This document shows positions 47,801 through 63,056 of a stretch of DNA of 64,000 bases, in pieces (within the stretch, counting starts at the first letter, position 1; every line of letters begins with the position of its first letter). The translations under genes were made by a program, and so were the position numbers. Origin of the DNA: Paracyclopina nana (taxonomy: Eukaryota; Arthropoda; Copepoda; Cyclopoida; Cyclopettidae); assembly GCA_019096065.1 (NCBI GenBank), contig JAGUCH010000001.1, positions 5,642,001 through 5,706,000 of the forward strand, given 5' to 3'. The notes beneath the pieces were generated by a model. It had not been told where the DNA came from, did not search any database, and saw only the letters and a program-made list of their open reading frames with translations.

Positions 47801-50800
47801 AAATGGAATTTCCTGTGGAAGTGATCTTGCAGCAGCAGCTAATGCCTTCGGCTGACCTCATGAATTTCATTCAACATTTTTTACTGTCCTTGTGGAATCG
47901 TGGTTGTTATAAAAGAAAAAAGCAGCCTACGTGGTCTGGTTGGCATCGACTCAAGAAATCGAGGCTAAATTTAGGTGGACATCAAGCGAGAGACCGAGGA
48001 CAAGTTAGCCATAGATACGTTTCTATTTTCTCGACGAAATTTGCGCTGCACAGTTTTCTTTCTCCCCCCAAACACTTTTTCTCGTAGTAATGTGCATAGA
48101 ATAGATGTGCATCCTTGAGCCTACATTCTTTGCTAGGGTGTCACACACGCGTACAGAAGCTAAGTTTTGGACACTAGTCGAAGCTAAGGACAGCAGCAGC
48201 AGCAGCAGCAGAAAAATGCACTATTGTTGTAGTTGTAGTGGCTTACTTAACACTCTGATTGAAGCGAGCCTGACCAATTTTTCTCGCACAAAAGACTGCT
48301 TGTGTGGCTCGAATAAAGTAGAACTCGATTTCTTATCTCGCCTAGAGTCCCACGCAGGCACAAATCATGTCGGAACGAGGCCTAATTTACAGCATAAACA
48401 CTCAGACTACAACGATGAAAAAAGGCATAAAATGTAGGCTAAATCGAATTCGGCCTCTAATCCACATCTAGCTTTCGCACACAGAAGCACTCGAGTTGCA
48501 TTACAACTTGTATTGAGAAACCTTACAAGATGAGTGCAGCTAGTAGCTGCTGCGCGGGCAGCTGGGCTTGAAGCAGTTTTGATACTCTGATGTCGTATAT
48601 GCATGTGAGAGTTAATAAATGTGTGTATATCCCGTTTTAGACTAGACGTGGTGGACACTCAGTGGACCTCGCCGGGACTTTCAAGTATTTTTACACTAGT
48701 GTCAACATCCCGAAGAATGAGCGTAGGATGACAGCGCCGACTCCAAAAAAGGACCTCACTTTTTCAGTAAATTAGTTGGCCATCGTTGGCTAAAAGGGTC
48801 AAACGGAAACATGCTGTGAAAGTGGCTATGAATTTTTCACACGACTACGAATGAAAGTAGGCAAAATAGGGGGCGATGAAAGTTTCAGCACATAGCACGC
48901 TAGTTGCGACACAAGTCCGTCAATCGAAAGTGATCCTAGGACAGCTGCATTTGGTTTCCTCAGCTTCTTCCACGACTAATAGAGAAATCTGACCGCTCCC
49001 GCACTACACCACCAGCTCTTCTCGAAAAATGTATCCATCGCGCCGAGCGGCGTGGAAACGCGGCTTTAATTCGAGGCATTTCGCCAGCCAATGGCCCGCG
49101 AGGTTTTTGAGCTGATTGACCCACACCGTGATCGAGCATGAATTCTAGCCATCCTTGAGCTCAGCTGTGTGGTGCATGGACAACAACAGTTTTCACCTTG
49201 AGCAACAACAGATATCAAATAGGACACCACTAGACCTACTACATGCTAATGCTACTACTAGAAGTAGGAGGCTATTTGCATGTACTAAGAGCATGCAAGC
49301 TTCGGTTTGAAAAAATCTCAAGTGTGTGGAAAGAAAATGATTTGACTCATTCACCAGCATGTATGTATAGTATTTGGCCTACTGCTACAGCAACTGAATG
49401 TGCTAGGCATGCACGCACATACACACCACTCGGGGCTAGATGCCTACAAAAATTGACATTAGAGGAACACCGACTCTAGTTTCAAAAGCAAATATTGACA
49501 TGAGCCTTCAATCACCACTCTTACCTCTGCAGCTACTACTACTAACTAACTATAACTTACTATGGCCAAAATCGCGCTTTGTAATAGTAATTTTCCCCCA
49601 CTTGCCTAGCGCAAAGGCAACGACGAAACAGCCTCGCCGAAGAGCTTGTTGTGAAATTAGAGCTGTGCGACAGATGAGTCATTCAAGCAAGAGATAATGA
49701 CATAGATTTTGCAACTCAAACTCCTATTTTTTCTGCTGCTTGGCAAACATTAAAATCTATTCTTAACTAGAAGGGTTTCAGGCCGTTTGCTTGCGGTGAG
49801 ATTTGCTGGCTCCAGCCAATGATTTCGCCGGCTCAGGCTGACACAATTCGAAGAACTTTTTTTATCACTAACTTCGAACATATGCACCTCGTTTCAAAAA
49901 CATGTTTGAATGGTTACTCAGAATTTTGACGAAACAGTTGCTGTTTTTTTTCGCTCGGTAAAAAAAGGGAATGACCCGCGATATAACGCTAGAACCGAAT
50001 TGTCATTTACATCGCTAGATGAACGGTCATTCATTCACCCTAACGCTACTGCCGATGACAAAAAAAGAACGGTTTACCTAACTGCCCGGAAAAAACCTAA
50101 CGTTTTGCATTTTTTAGCATGGCGGCTTGCTGCTGTCATTTCAATACTGAATTGAACTGAAGTCAGCAGTATGGTACGATCACAATTTCTAAATCGTCTT
50201 GCCATTATTTTTAGCAGTACATATTATGTAATGCATTTTGCCAACAACAGTGACCCAGGTATAAAAAAACACGCGGGAGTTCACAACAGTAAATGAATGC
50301 AGCTCTTGCCAATAAGGGCGACGATGAAGCCAAACTTCCACGGAAAATCCCATTGTGCCAAATGATCAGCTGCAGGATTGGCGGGAAACCCCCCCCATTT
50401 CCCCGGCAGCTGAATACAAAAGCCATTTAAAGCCGTTACAAAACTAGCCGCGTTTAAAAGTCTGAAAAGCATTCCTAGCTACGAATTGCTTGCAAGTCTG
50501 GCAAAAAATTGCGAAAGTCGTCAGGTAGAAATAGCTACTAGAGTCCCTATGGCAAAGCAGCAGGCTAAAACAGCTTTTAACAGAAATCATTCTATGCATA
50601 GAAAAGAAGAGAGAAGCCGTACAACTTCAGTTTTGTTAGCCAACGAAAACGACGCAACTTGAATATATCTTTTTGATGCAGAAATTCGGGTCATGAGTAA
50701 AATATAATTGTCTTCTATGCACCCCCTTCGAACCAAAGCTGCATACATGTTGTAATCCGATACCTGAACGCATAGCATATCGTAGTACAATTTGAAGAGT

Positions 50801-52207
50801 CGCGCTCGCAATTCGATTGCTTCGTTTATGTAGGCAACAAAAAGAACTTCCAATCTGATTTAGCCTCGTAGCAGCATCGGTGCAAATGCAATGGCTGCTT
50901 ATCTGTAAGAACTCGACTGCCCACTACTGATTCAGAATGACCTTCAAAAACTGACCCTGACCGATGATACCAAAAGTCCTGAAACCAAGCTGGCGACCAG
51001 GGATCATATCATTTCTGGCAACAATTACAGCTTTAAAATATGTCTTAGCAACGTGAAGAAAGAATGTACGAAATCTAGAGGGAACCTTCAACCCACCACC
51101 ACACGTGCGCGACTCTTGTTGTAGGAAGTCTATCATCATAATTTTTAGTCTGGTCGGGCGTGTATGTACAAGATCATCGGCTGGATGTGTTGCCAAATTC
51201 GTCAAAACAACAACAGCTCAACTTGGGCATGGAGAAGTAGGTTTTTTAGCTATTGAATTTCCTGATGCGCACTGAGCTCATCGTAACGCGCGATAAACCC
51301 TAATCTACAGAGACACAGTGATAAGAGAAACGTAAGAAACGTGGCTGTTTGAGCTAGAAGAATGGAGAGGCCTGTTTTTCCCGGTGCTGTAAGGTATCGA
51401 GGTTCAACACCGCCACAGAAGGAGAGTGCACCAAGTGAATTGCGTAGTAGACTTTCAGGTTGTTTGAGCCGCACTGGACAAGAACTGTAGCTGAACGCAA
51501 ACTATAATAAGAGGCGTCATCCGTCTTAACGACGTAGGCCAGAAGATTATGGAATCGTAAATCGGGCCTACTCAAAGACGGAGAAAAAGTGATAGTCGCT
51601 AAGCAGGCTATCGCGGAGGCCATCATAGCAGAAGGCTGCCCACAAAAAAGTCCGATAATTTATAATAATCGAACGACGTCGGGTAAAAACGTGGCAGCAA
51701 GCAGAACTCGTTTTGCGAGGAGTTGACGGCTGCAATCCTCGAGGCTTCATCCTTCGTTGGTAGGAAAACATCTAGAAAGAACCTCGCGGCGTCAGAAGAA
51801 GAAAGCACATCGTTGGCACATGGAATGAATGAAGAGCTGCTGCTGTTTCCTTGCGGCTGTGGCGGCGAGGCCACCACCATATGTTTAATCGCGGTGGCCT
51901 CGTCTCTGCTGGGCGGGAGGGAACGCGATGTGGGCTCGATGCCCGGACTTACCCCTGAGTGCTTGGAGAGCTGGATGGTCGGTTTGCTGGCGTTGTTGTT
52001 CTGCAAGAGGACGGAGAGGGCGACGTTGAGAGCTTTGCACGTGGCATCATCGCCGTGGCGGAGTCTTACCTTGTTCCGAATGTAGGTGGACAGGGCCTCC
52101 AAGGCCGAGTCTGTGAGCTTGACGAAGATGACTTGCTTGTGGTCCGCATCGGGAGCGTGGGTGAGGCCGAGACGTCGAGGTTGTCCCTGACCCGCCAACA
52201 CGGCCAT
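41851..52207 (-). CDS. ELL: RNA polymerase II elongation factor ELL (7 exons, 573 aa)
   Basis: Nuclear protein that raises the Pol II elongation rate and is part of the super and little elongation complexes. Exons in transcript order: 52207-51953, 47710-47580, 44389-44321, 44081-43764, 43612-43542, 43388-42706, 42045-41851 (TAG); all GT-AG and phase-consistent. The N-terminal ELL domain is spread over exons 1-6: VIFVKLTDSALEAL, then FTFSLSSIEEQNGAQGSFEC, SLESLGPIRDKVQVQATNDA, RIVHLLAVRPYKKPELIDRL and NTYHLLRHIWNDVSEDW. A Ser/Pro-rich linker with basic KKKR follows. The occludin-homology domain occupies about 453-561 (YKAEFNNDYERYMALHKHL... EEFQYLHKKLSHIKGLVHQYD). The start is the first ATG in frame; five upstream codons are open but begin at GTG. 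Introns 1 and 2 are 4.2 and 3.2 kb, unusually long for this window. Confidence 0.95.
44390..47579. other. ELL intron 2; no nested gene seen
   Basis: About 3.2 kb between ELL exons 2 and 3. Open frames such as 44710-45033 (+) lack any domain. No terminal-repeat element or RNA gene was recognised. Confidence 0.5.
47711..51952. other. ELL intron 1; no nested gene seen
   Basis: About 4.2 kb. Contains (CAG)7 at 48191-48211. Long first introns often hold enhancers, but no specific site can be supported by eye. Confidence 0.5.
48191..48211 (+). repeat. (CAG)7 microsatellite in ELL intron 1
   Basis: Seven perfect CAG triplets. An open frame crosses it but has no other sign of coding. Confidence 0.9.
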
Positions 52208-54428
52208 ATCCAATGGGTTCACTGCGGTTGCTCGGACGACCTCGGTGGACGACGACGACGACGTGGAGGTTGTTGAGGTTGAGGAGGCGTTCGTTCTCGT
52301 TGCGGGCTAGCTGGATGGTGTTGACGGCTCCGTCGGTGTTGAGTCAGTCGTCAATGATGCACACGAGCCAGACACTCAACTACTAACTTACTTTAACCTA
52401 GGCTTGCAGCAAACGAGCCAACGAACGACGAGCCGACCGACGACGACAGCTGCACAGCTGCAGGACGCGAGTCTAGCACGCGCTATCTTCGCCTCAGCTG
52501 TTTTTGTTGGCCTTATCCTTCTCACGCGTGGCGATTTGGCGGAAAAATTGTACTGCGCAACAAATAAATGATCGGCTTGGAATTGCTCGTCAAATGAGAG
52601 GCTGTTAACTTGTGGCTCTTTAAAGTTGGAGCGTGTGCTTTTTCGTTCTTGTTTCGGCCCTGTTTGCCGCGAAGACCCACGATTGTTCTGGAGGGCCGCG
52701 CCGGGCCCCGAGCAGGCCCGTGGTGTATGCTGAGGCGCAGCTGTTGCTCGGCCGTGCTGGCCGACGGCTGACGATCGGCCGCGGTCACCTCTGCTGCTGC
52801 TGCTTCTGCAGGAGCGGGAGCAAAGGTGCGTAAACGCAGAAAAGAACGGATCAGAAGAATGTCCAACGGCGAATGGCGCGCTCGTGCGCCCATTGGCGAA
52901 CAAAGACTCAATTCTGACAACTTTTTGGTGGTGGTGCAGCAGCGTGTGTACAGCACCACTCGATCGCCTGTGCTGTGACATTTCAAGCTTTACTTAATAG
53001 CAGTCCTGTTATGTTTTTTAGCTTGCCCTCAGGAACTGCTCCATCAGATTTGCTTTGTCCAATTTTTTTCGTCCATCCACCTCGGTCCTGTTAAGCTAAT
53101 ATGTTGAGCGACGTTGTTCTCAAAATAGCAGGGTTTTAGAGCACCTCCTCTCAGGGCTTAACCTGGCAAAAAAATCACTGACAAACGAGTTTCGTGGAAA
53201 AGGACCAAAAGCCTACGTGCTATAAATGGCTTAGCATAGTTACATAAAACGCAAAAGTCCAAATGTCAACGTGTTGCTGTTTGCCTGCATGGGCTGAGGA
53301 TTCAAGGCTGCTGCTTAGCTGCTTGGCTCGCTGCATGCTCCGATTTTACTTGCAATCTAGCACAAGGAAATGAAACGGGCCATAATGAGCGCACAATAGG
53401 CACACGCATTTTTATGTTTATTAAGCACGTCGTTCCTCGAGCACAAAAACCGGGCGAGCTTGGCATTACATTCTTGGAACGTGGTTAAAGCCTAAATTGT
53501 TGCCTTATCCAGGACTGGTTCGTTCTAGATCGGCCTTTTGGTTTCACTTTACCTGGATCGAACATCGGAATTAAGACCCACTTCGGCGGTGCATTATTCT
53601 TAAGAAACGAGATAGTCTGATGATGTCGATCCGTCCAAATGACAAATTGTACAAATGCATTATCCAAAGAGAATCAGAGGCGATCGATTTTAAAAACAGA
53701 AACAAACCAACAAAAAAAGAGCATTTTTTGCAAGAAAACCATACAATCCTTCAATTTTGCGAGTGAGTCGCCAATTCAATTGGGAGCACGGAAAAGTCTC
53801 GAGGAACGTGGGCCTCAAGGGGCATTTGGCAAATGGACAGTTTCTAGGGAATTTTTTCAAAAGGAAAGCCTTGACAGCAAAATCGATTCCACAATGTGGG
53901 TAGCTAATAATAGCTGATTTATCTGTAGAGCTGAATGCGGAATATGCCTAGAGACCATCAGATTTTTGTGAAGTAAAGGAAAAGCTCGAAATAAAGCAGC
54001 TATTTCTTTCCCGATAAGAACAAAATGCTCTAGCTCCGGTTACAGAAATATTGGAATTTTCAGTAAGTAGGTTTCAACAAGGTTTTTTTGGCATGACGTA
54101 AATAACCAAAGTAACGATTCATGCACAAAAAGCACTGCAAGATCATCCAATCCCGTTCATTACTTATTCTAACATACATACACTATATCGAGGCAGAAGA
54201 AGCCTAAATCAGCCCTCTAACGTAAAGGGCTTCAACCCACAGACTGCTTTTATCAACGTGGGCCTCCTTCAGACTACAGCGAAGTATTGCTGTATGTAGG
54301 CTTCGAAATCCCGCTTTGCCACGTGACTTCGAGAAAGGAGAAAAAATGATTGTTACTCACACAAACTCTGATTGAATCTTCGTTATATTTTCAACCTTCA
54401 GCTCTATTGAGTACGTACGCGTAACAAT
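52208..54428. other. ELL promoter / intergenic interval; no further gene supported
   Basis: 52208-52990 is GC- and CpG-rich with a (GAC)n run at 52248-52263 and open frames on both strands, as expected of a CpG-type promoter and 5' UTR of ELL. The 198-codon minus frame at 52388-52981 has low-complexity Ser/Arg content and no domain. From 53000 to 54428 the DNA is AT-rich without a recognisable gene. Confidence 0.5.
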
Positions 54429-54433
54429 TTATT
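54428..54433 (-). terminator. Poly(A) signal overlapping the RNF126-like stop codon
   Basis: The minus strand reads GAATAAATTG: the TAA stop lies inside AATAAA. If used, the 3' UTR is only some 15-30 nt. A more distal signal cannot be excluded. Confidence 0.45.
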
Positions 54434-57037
54434 CGAGGTCCATATCGTGAAACTGTTGGTTTGACGACGAGTCCGTGGATGTCGATTGATCGGTTCTTGG
54501 CATATCATGATTGGAGCCAGGAGCAGGCTGGGTTGAAGAGGTTGAGGTCGTTGCAGTCGATGTCACCGTCGCCGAGGCTTCCGGCCTACTAGGAGCCCTG
54601 AAAATGGATTTCAAAAGCTTCATGGCAACGTGCAGCTAAAAATAAGGGGCTTTGTTCGGTGAATCTGATTAGTTTGCCTATTTCTCAGTTCTTAGCCAGT
54701 ATTATTCAAATAGCATGATTTGGCGCATTATTAACAAGCTACTATAAGGAGAAAGCCTGTAGACGGTTTGTTGCGCAAGGATGTTGAAATGCTTAGCTAA
54801 CTTCAGAGTAACTTATCGAACACACTATTAGGCCATTGCATATTTTGATTGACTTGCTATTTTGAGCGGCAGGAATTCGCATAAGGACTTTACAGCAATT
54901 TTTTTAGGCAGTTGACCAAACAAGTCGAGAGGATTAAGCTCAATTATCGCACGATTTTTAAAAAGTTCATGGCTAATAGCTTAAAGCAACACACTGTGTA
55001 CGTACGAACAGCATTGTCATGTGTGCATAAGAGGTGAGAGATTATAAGCTTGTGAAAGATTATGGGGCCGGGGGGCCTCTCTCAATTGCGTCAAATACTG
55101 AATACTTCTGAAGTCAAGCTTGCTGTTCAACGAATTTGAGATACGAGACACTTCTCTCAAGGTACCGATGTAGGACAATAAGTTCCTCAAAGCTCCATAA
55201 GAAGAAGAATCACTCATGCATGGGCCATGATTTGATTTCTATAATTATAGTCCGCTAAGATCTGGTAGACGAGTCTTGTGGGCCTTGCAGGGACATTTGA
55301 TCAACAAGGTGGTGTACGCCATTTTGTAAAAAAAAGCTAGATAAAAACCGCGAGATTTCGTTTCATAACAAGCAAAATACTAGGTTTTTTGCCACTCACA
55401 AGAATTAAGGCTAGACTTAAACACAAGTGGGCAAAGGAGTGCAGAACGCCTGTTAGTAGGTTAACAACAGCAAAAGTGATGCAACAAAAAAGCAGAGGTT
55501 GTACATAAAGTCATCGTAGGTCACTGTTAGAGTTGATTGCAGATAAGCAATTCACTGAAACTTCTAGCCAGAGACTGCCCGGCCCTCAGCAAACATGCAT
55601 TTCATGCTAAAAAGCGCTTGCCAATGCACAGACAGCGAGATAAAACCAAAGCTTCAGCTCAGTTGGCGAAATTTACTGATTAGCGCGCTGTTTTTTCAAA
55701 GGGAAAAAGATGATTACCCGAAAAACTGATTGAACAACGAGATCGTGCTGCCCAACGAAGCCGCCAGTTGCTCCGCGGCTGTAGTTGTCCCAATTAAAGC
55801 CTGCGCGGAGGATGTCGTGGCTGGCGTAGTTGACGAGGATGTCGACGACGAAGATGTTGATGAAATAGATGAGGCCGCAGAGGTGGGAGCAGAATGACTT
55901 ACCGAAACGCCCTCAGGATGCTGCGGCTGTTGAGGCCCATCTTGCTGCTCCTTTCTGCAAACTGGGCATGTGTTGTGGAGCTCCAACCAGGGGACGATGC
56001 AGTCTTCGTGAAATATGTGCTCGCACTTCAATTGGCGCACATTTTCCTCCATTTTGAAGTCGTCCCAACAGACAGAACATTGTAGGTTGGCATCTGGAAA
56101 GATTTTGCTTAGCCCACATATAGGAAAAGTTTCAGTTTCGCGAGATCTATTTGACGTCAGAGAAAAACGAATTTGTGATGCACGAGACTTATCAATTTTG
56201 CTCGCAAGACAAATACAGCCGCGATATCGGAAAATTGATGTCATTACCAATATGAGACTGGTTCACTTTGATCGTAGGGATTTTTTTTATCTCGTCCAAG
56301 TTCATGGGAGGAGGGCCCGTCCCATCCATTTGGTTAAGTAGTTGCGTCACGATTGCGTCCAACCCACTCCTGCCCCACGCATAGTCTCCAGGATTCCCGT
56401 AGAGAGGCATCATAGGTACTCCCCCGCCGCCTGCAGGCCCAGATATCACTTGGAAAATTCCGCCACCGGGGTAGCCCCTCGAGCCCGAAATGTTGATGGC
56501 TCCGGGGGGCAGCTCTCCCCGGCCTCCGCCCACCAGGTTGGTCAATAGGGACTGAATGAACTGATCAGTCATCGGGTTGGAGCCAGCACCCCCCAACTGT
56601 ATCATTCGGGCGCGACGTCTGGAGGAACGTGGCCTTTGATCCGCAGCGCCCCTGTCATTGTCATACCCACCCTGGAGGTCTTCGAGAAGGTTCTACAACA
56701 AATCATGCATTTGAGTATTTCATCGCTTATCAAAGCGTATTTTGACGTACTTCAAACGCGTCACCGATTCCGGCCTCAACTTCGCCCCAAGATTGGTCGT
56801 CAGAATTGCTGCTGGGCGAGTCTTCGCGAACTGTGACATCTTCGACAAACCCAGATCCACACCTCATGCATGTGAAATTCTGAAAAACAAAGGTAGCACC
56901 AAGTCGGTGACATGATTTTCGCCGATGTTCCTTACGTCAATGTGTTCTGTCGTGGGGTAAGTCCGAGTGTGACATTGATGGCAGTAAAATGTTCTTGCTA
57001 GAGCGGGCTGAGGCTCCGTACTTGATCCAGAGGCCAT
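54429..57037 (-). CDS. RNF126/RNF115-like RING-H2 E3 ubiquitin ligase (5 exons, 406 aa)
   Basis: Cytosolic E3 ligase; vertebrate RNF126 works with BAG6 in quality control of mislocalised proteins. Exons: 57037-56936, 56879-56751, 56692-56248, 56093-55718, 54597-54429 (TAA); phases agree. The N-terminal zinc ribbon is formed across the first intron: CHQC at 19-22 and CMRC at 38-41. A Gly/Pro-rich middle (GGGRGELPPG, PAGGGGVPMM) contains the conserved block before the RING (LDAIVTQLLNQ, KKIPTIKV). The RING-H2 at about 231-271 reads CSVCWDDF... CEHIFHEDC... CPVC with all eight ligands. The C-terminal tail is a long Ser/Thr/Ala run, longer than I expect for vertebrate RNF126, ending in an acidic tip. 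Intron 4 is 1.1 kb; the others are about 58-155 nt. A MITE lies 69 nt upstream of the ATG. Confidence 0.94.
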
Positions 57038-57105
57038 CTTGCCGATGAAGCCTTTATCGGTACTTACACGAAAGCACTCGATAAATTTGTTTGGCAATTA
57101 TGCAG

Positions 57106-57596
57106 TAGTGATGGAACGAGTTTCAGCTTGGCTTGAAAGCTTGAAGCTAAAACCCAGCTTGAGCTACATAAGCAAAAAGCTTGGGATCGCTCGAACCAAA
57201 TTTTGAAAAGCTTGAAAAAGCTTGAACCCAAAAAATGCAAAGCTTGAAAAAGCTTGAAACCAAAAAAATTCAAAACTTTATCCATTTTTTGCCAAAACAA
57301 TAAAGGGCAAATTTTAAAATCAGCAAATACTTGAGGGATTGAAGTACTTAATCAAAGTTAAAGCTATTTCTGTCTTTATTTGCGCTTTTTGGGTAATTTT
57401 GTCAAATCTGGGGACTAATCCCCATTTGTTATGTAAAAATACTAAAAAAGTGAAAAGCTTGAAAAAAGCTTGAAATGTGAAATTTCGAGCTTGAAAAAGC
57501 TTGATAATAATTTTCAAAAGCTTGGGATCGCTCGAACACATTTCTAAAAGCTTGAAGCTTGATCAAGCTGAAAATTTCCGGCTCGTTCCATCACTA
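57106..57596 (+). mobile_element. hAT-like MITE, copy 1 (491 bp)
   Basis: Starts TAGTGATGGAACGAG and ends CTCGTTCCATCACTA, so it has short terminal inverted repeats of the hAT type. The interior is built from many copies of AGCTTGAAAAAGCTTG-like words. Flanks share TATGCAG, consistent with a slightly decayed 8-bp target duplication. No transposase frame. It lies 69 nt from the start codon of the RNF126-like gene, inside its promoter or 5' UTR. Confidence 0.8.
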
Positions 57597-57794
57597 TAAT
57601 ATGCAGCTTATTCTTCCTAGACAAAATTTAGATACCATTCAACAAACTTTTTAATTAGAATAGAATAAAGCAATAATAATTTAATTTTTAATATGAAATC
57701 AAATTAAACAGCTTTTTAAGCCAAATATATTATGTTTTTTGCGAAAAAAACTTAATGTGCACTATATTTCACTCAATTAATCGATTGCCCAAGG

Positions 57795-58292
57795 ATGAAT
57801 GAGTAGTGATGGAACGAGCCGGAAATTTTCAGCTTGATCAAGCTTCAAGCTTTTTGAAAAGTGTTCGAGCGATCCCAAGCTTTTGAAAATTAGTATCAAG
57901 CTTTTTCAAGCTCAAAATTTCACATTTCAAGCTTTTTTCAAGCTTTTCACTTTTTTAGTATTTTGACATAAAAAATGGCAATTAGCCACCAGATTAGACA
58001 AAATTACCAAAAGACATTGAAAAATAGCTTTAACTTAGATTTAAGTACTTCATTCCCTCAAGTATTTGTTAATTTTAAAATCAGCCCTTTTTGTTTTGAT
58101 TTAAAATGGATAAAGTTTTGAAATTTTTTGGTGTCAAGCTTTTTCAAGCTTTGCATTTTTGGGTTCAAGCTTTTTCAAGCTTTTCAAAATTTGGTTCGAG
58201 CGATCCCAAGCTTTTTGCTTATGTAGCTCAAGCTGGGTTTCAGCTTCAAGCTTTCAAGCCAAGCTGAAACTCGTTCCATCAATATGAATGAG
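57795..58292 (-). mobile_element. hAT-like MITE, copy 2 (482 bp, inverted), with 8-bp target duplication
   Basis: The element is 57803-58284 and is the reverse complement of copy 1 over most of its length. It starts TAGTGATGGAACGAGCC and ends CTCGTTCCATCAATA. It is bounded by an exact 8-bp duplication TGAATGAG (57795-57802 and 58285-58292), which with TAGTGATGG ends fits the hAT superfamily. Substitutions and small indels separate the copies, so both are non-autonomous members of one family rather than a fresh duplication. Confidence 0.85.
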
Positions 58293-60169
<1,877 letters not shown>

Positions 60170-61166
60170 TGATGACTTGCTTTATTGGGTCCATAGGAGC
60201 ATTTTTTCCACAACGACTACCTTTTCTACTTTAGCTATACAGTGAAATTATGTATACCCGCTAATTCACCCCTTTTTTCTTTGCAAAATCAAACAAAATC
60301 TGCTGGGACAACAGCTGAGCTTTTGGCAAGTCAATTCCAATGTACTTCATGCGGACTACTTTGAGATAATGTAGCTGCTGACTTGCCGCTAACCTGCCTA
60401 TTGCTTGAAAGGTAATCCATTTTCAGCACAAAGATAACAGCAGTAGCGCTATGACTATGAAGAAAATCTGTGATGCAATGTCCTCGAGAATGTACATACA
60501 ATTCAGAAGAGCTTATAATAAAGGTTAATTGACTATGCGCGAATTTATTCCTTTTTATACAAGAAGGGTGTTTTTGTAGTAGTAGTAGTGAATGCAAGTT
60601 TTTAATCAATACAGTTTTTTCATCGTAGATGTTTGATCATTTTTAAATGTCTATTTTCTTCCTCTTTCTTCGTTCTCATTAACTAAGCAGATCCTGAAAA
60701 GTGCCTTTTCATAGAAATTGAAGTTGGGCGAGAATAAAATTTGATTGAGCACTCTTGCAAAAAAGAAATGGGCTCGATTCTCGTCGTCATAGATTCTTGA
60801 TGGTGATGGTTGTTGCAGATGCAGCGCGGCACATGATTGGTGTAAATTGGTGGTTGAGGACAATAAAAATAAAACACAATTAATAGCTTATCGTAGTAAA
60901 GGTCACGAGGAATAAATGAGGAAAACGTGTGCCCGAAAAGTGATTTGGCTGCATGCTGCACAGGATCTTCTCACATGTAGCTGTCGAGACATTCACACCA
61001 TAAAAATTCCAACATATTCAATATTTAGGAGGAGGAGAAGAAAACACTATAAAGTAAATTAGCGCACACATGTTGTTTGTGCTCAAGATGTTGTGCGCAC
61101 ACTTCATTCAGGTAGCAGCGGCAGCGGTTGTCGTCACTGAGTCTAAGAATCATCATGATTAAACGG
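60170..61166. other. Convergent 3' region of MOSPD and p66
   Basis: About 1 kb between two convergent stop codons. It holds the MOSPD poly(A) signal (60517) and a minus-strand AATAAA (plus-strand TTTATT at 60544-60549) that could serve p66. No coding exon seen. Confidence 0.55.
60517..60522 (+). terminator. Poly(A) signal of the MOSPD gene
   Basis: AATAAA 347 nt past the stop codon, followed by TTAATT and T-rich sequence. Confidence 0.55.

Positions 61167-63056
<1,890 letters not shown>

Noticed and set aside
52388-52981. 198-codon minus-strand frame upstream of ELL
   Set aside because: Low-complexity Ser/Arg product in a CpG-rich promoter; no domain and it is not joined in phase to ELL.
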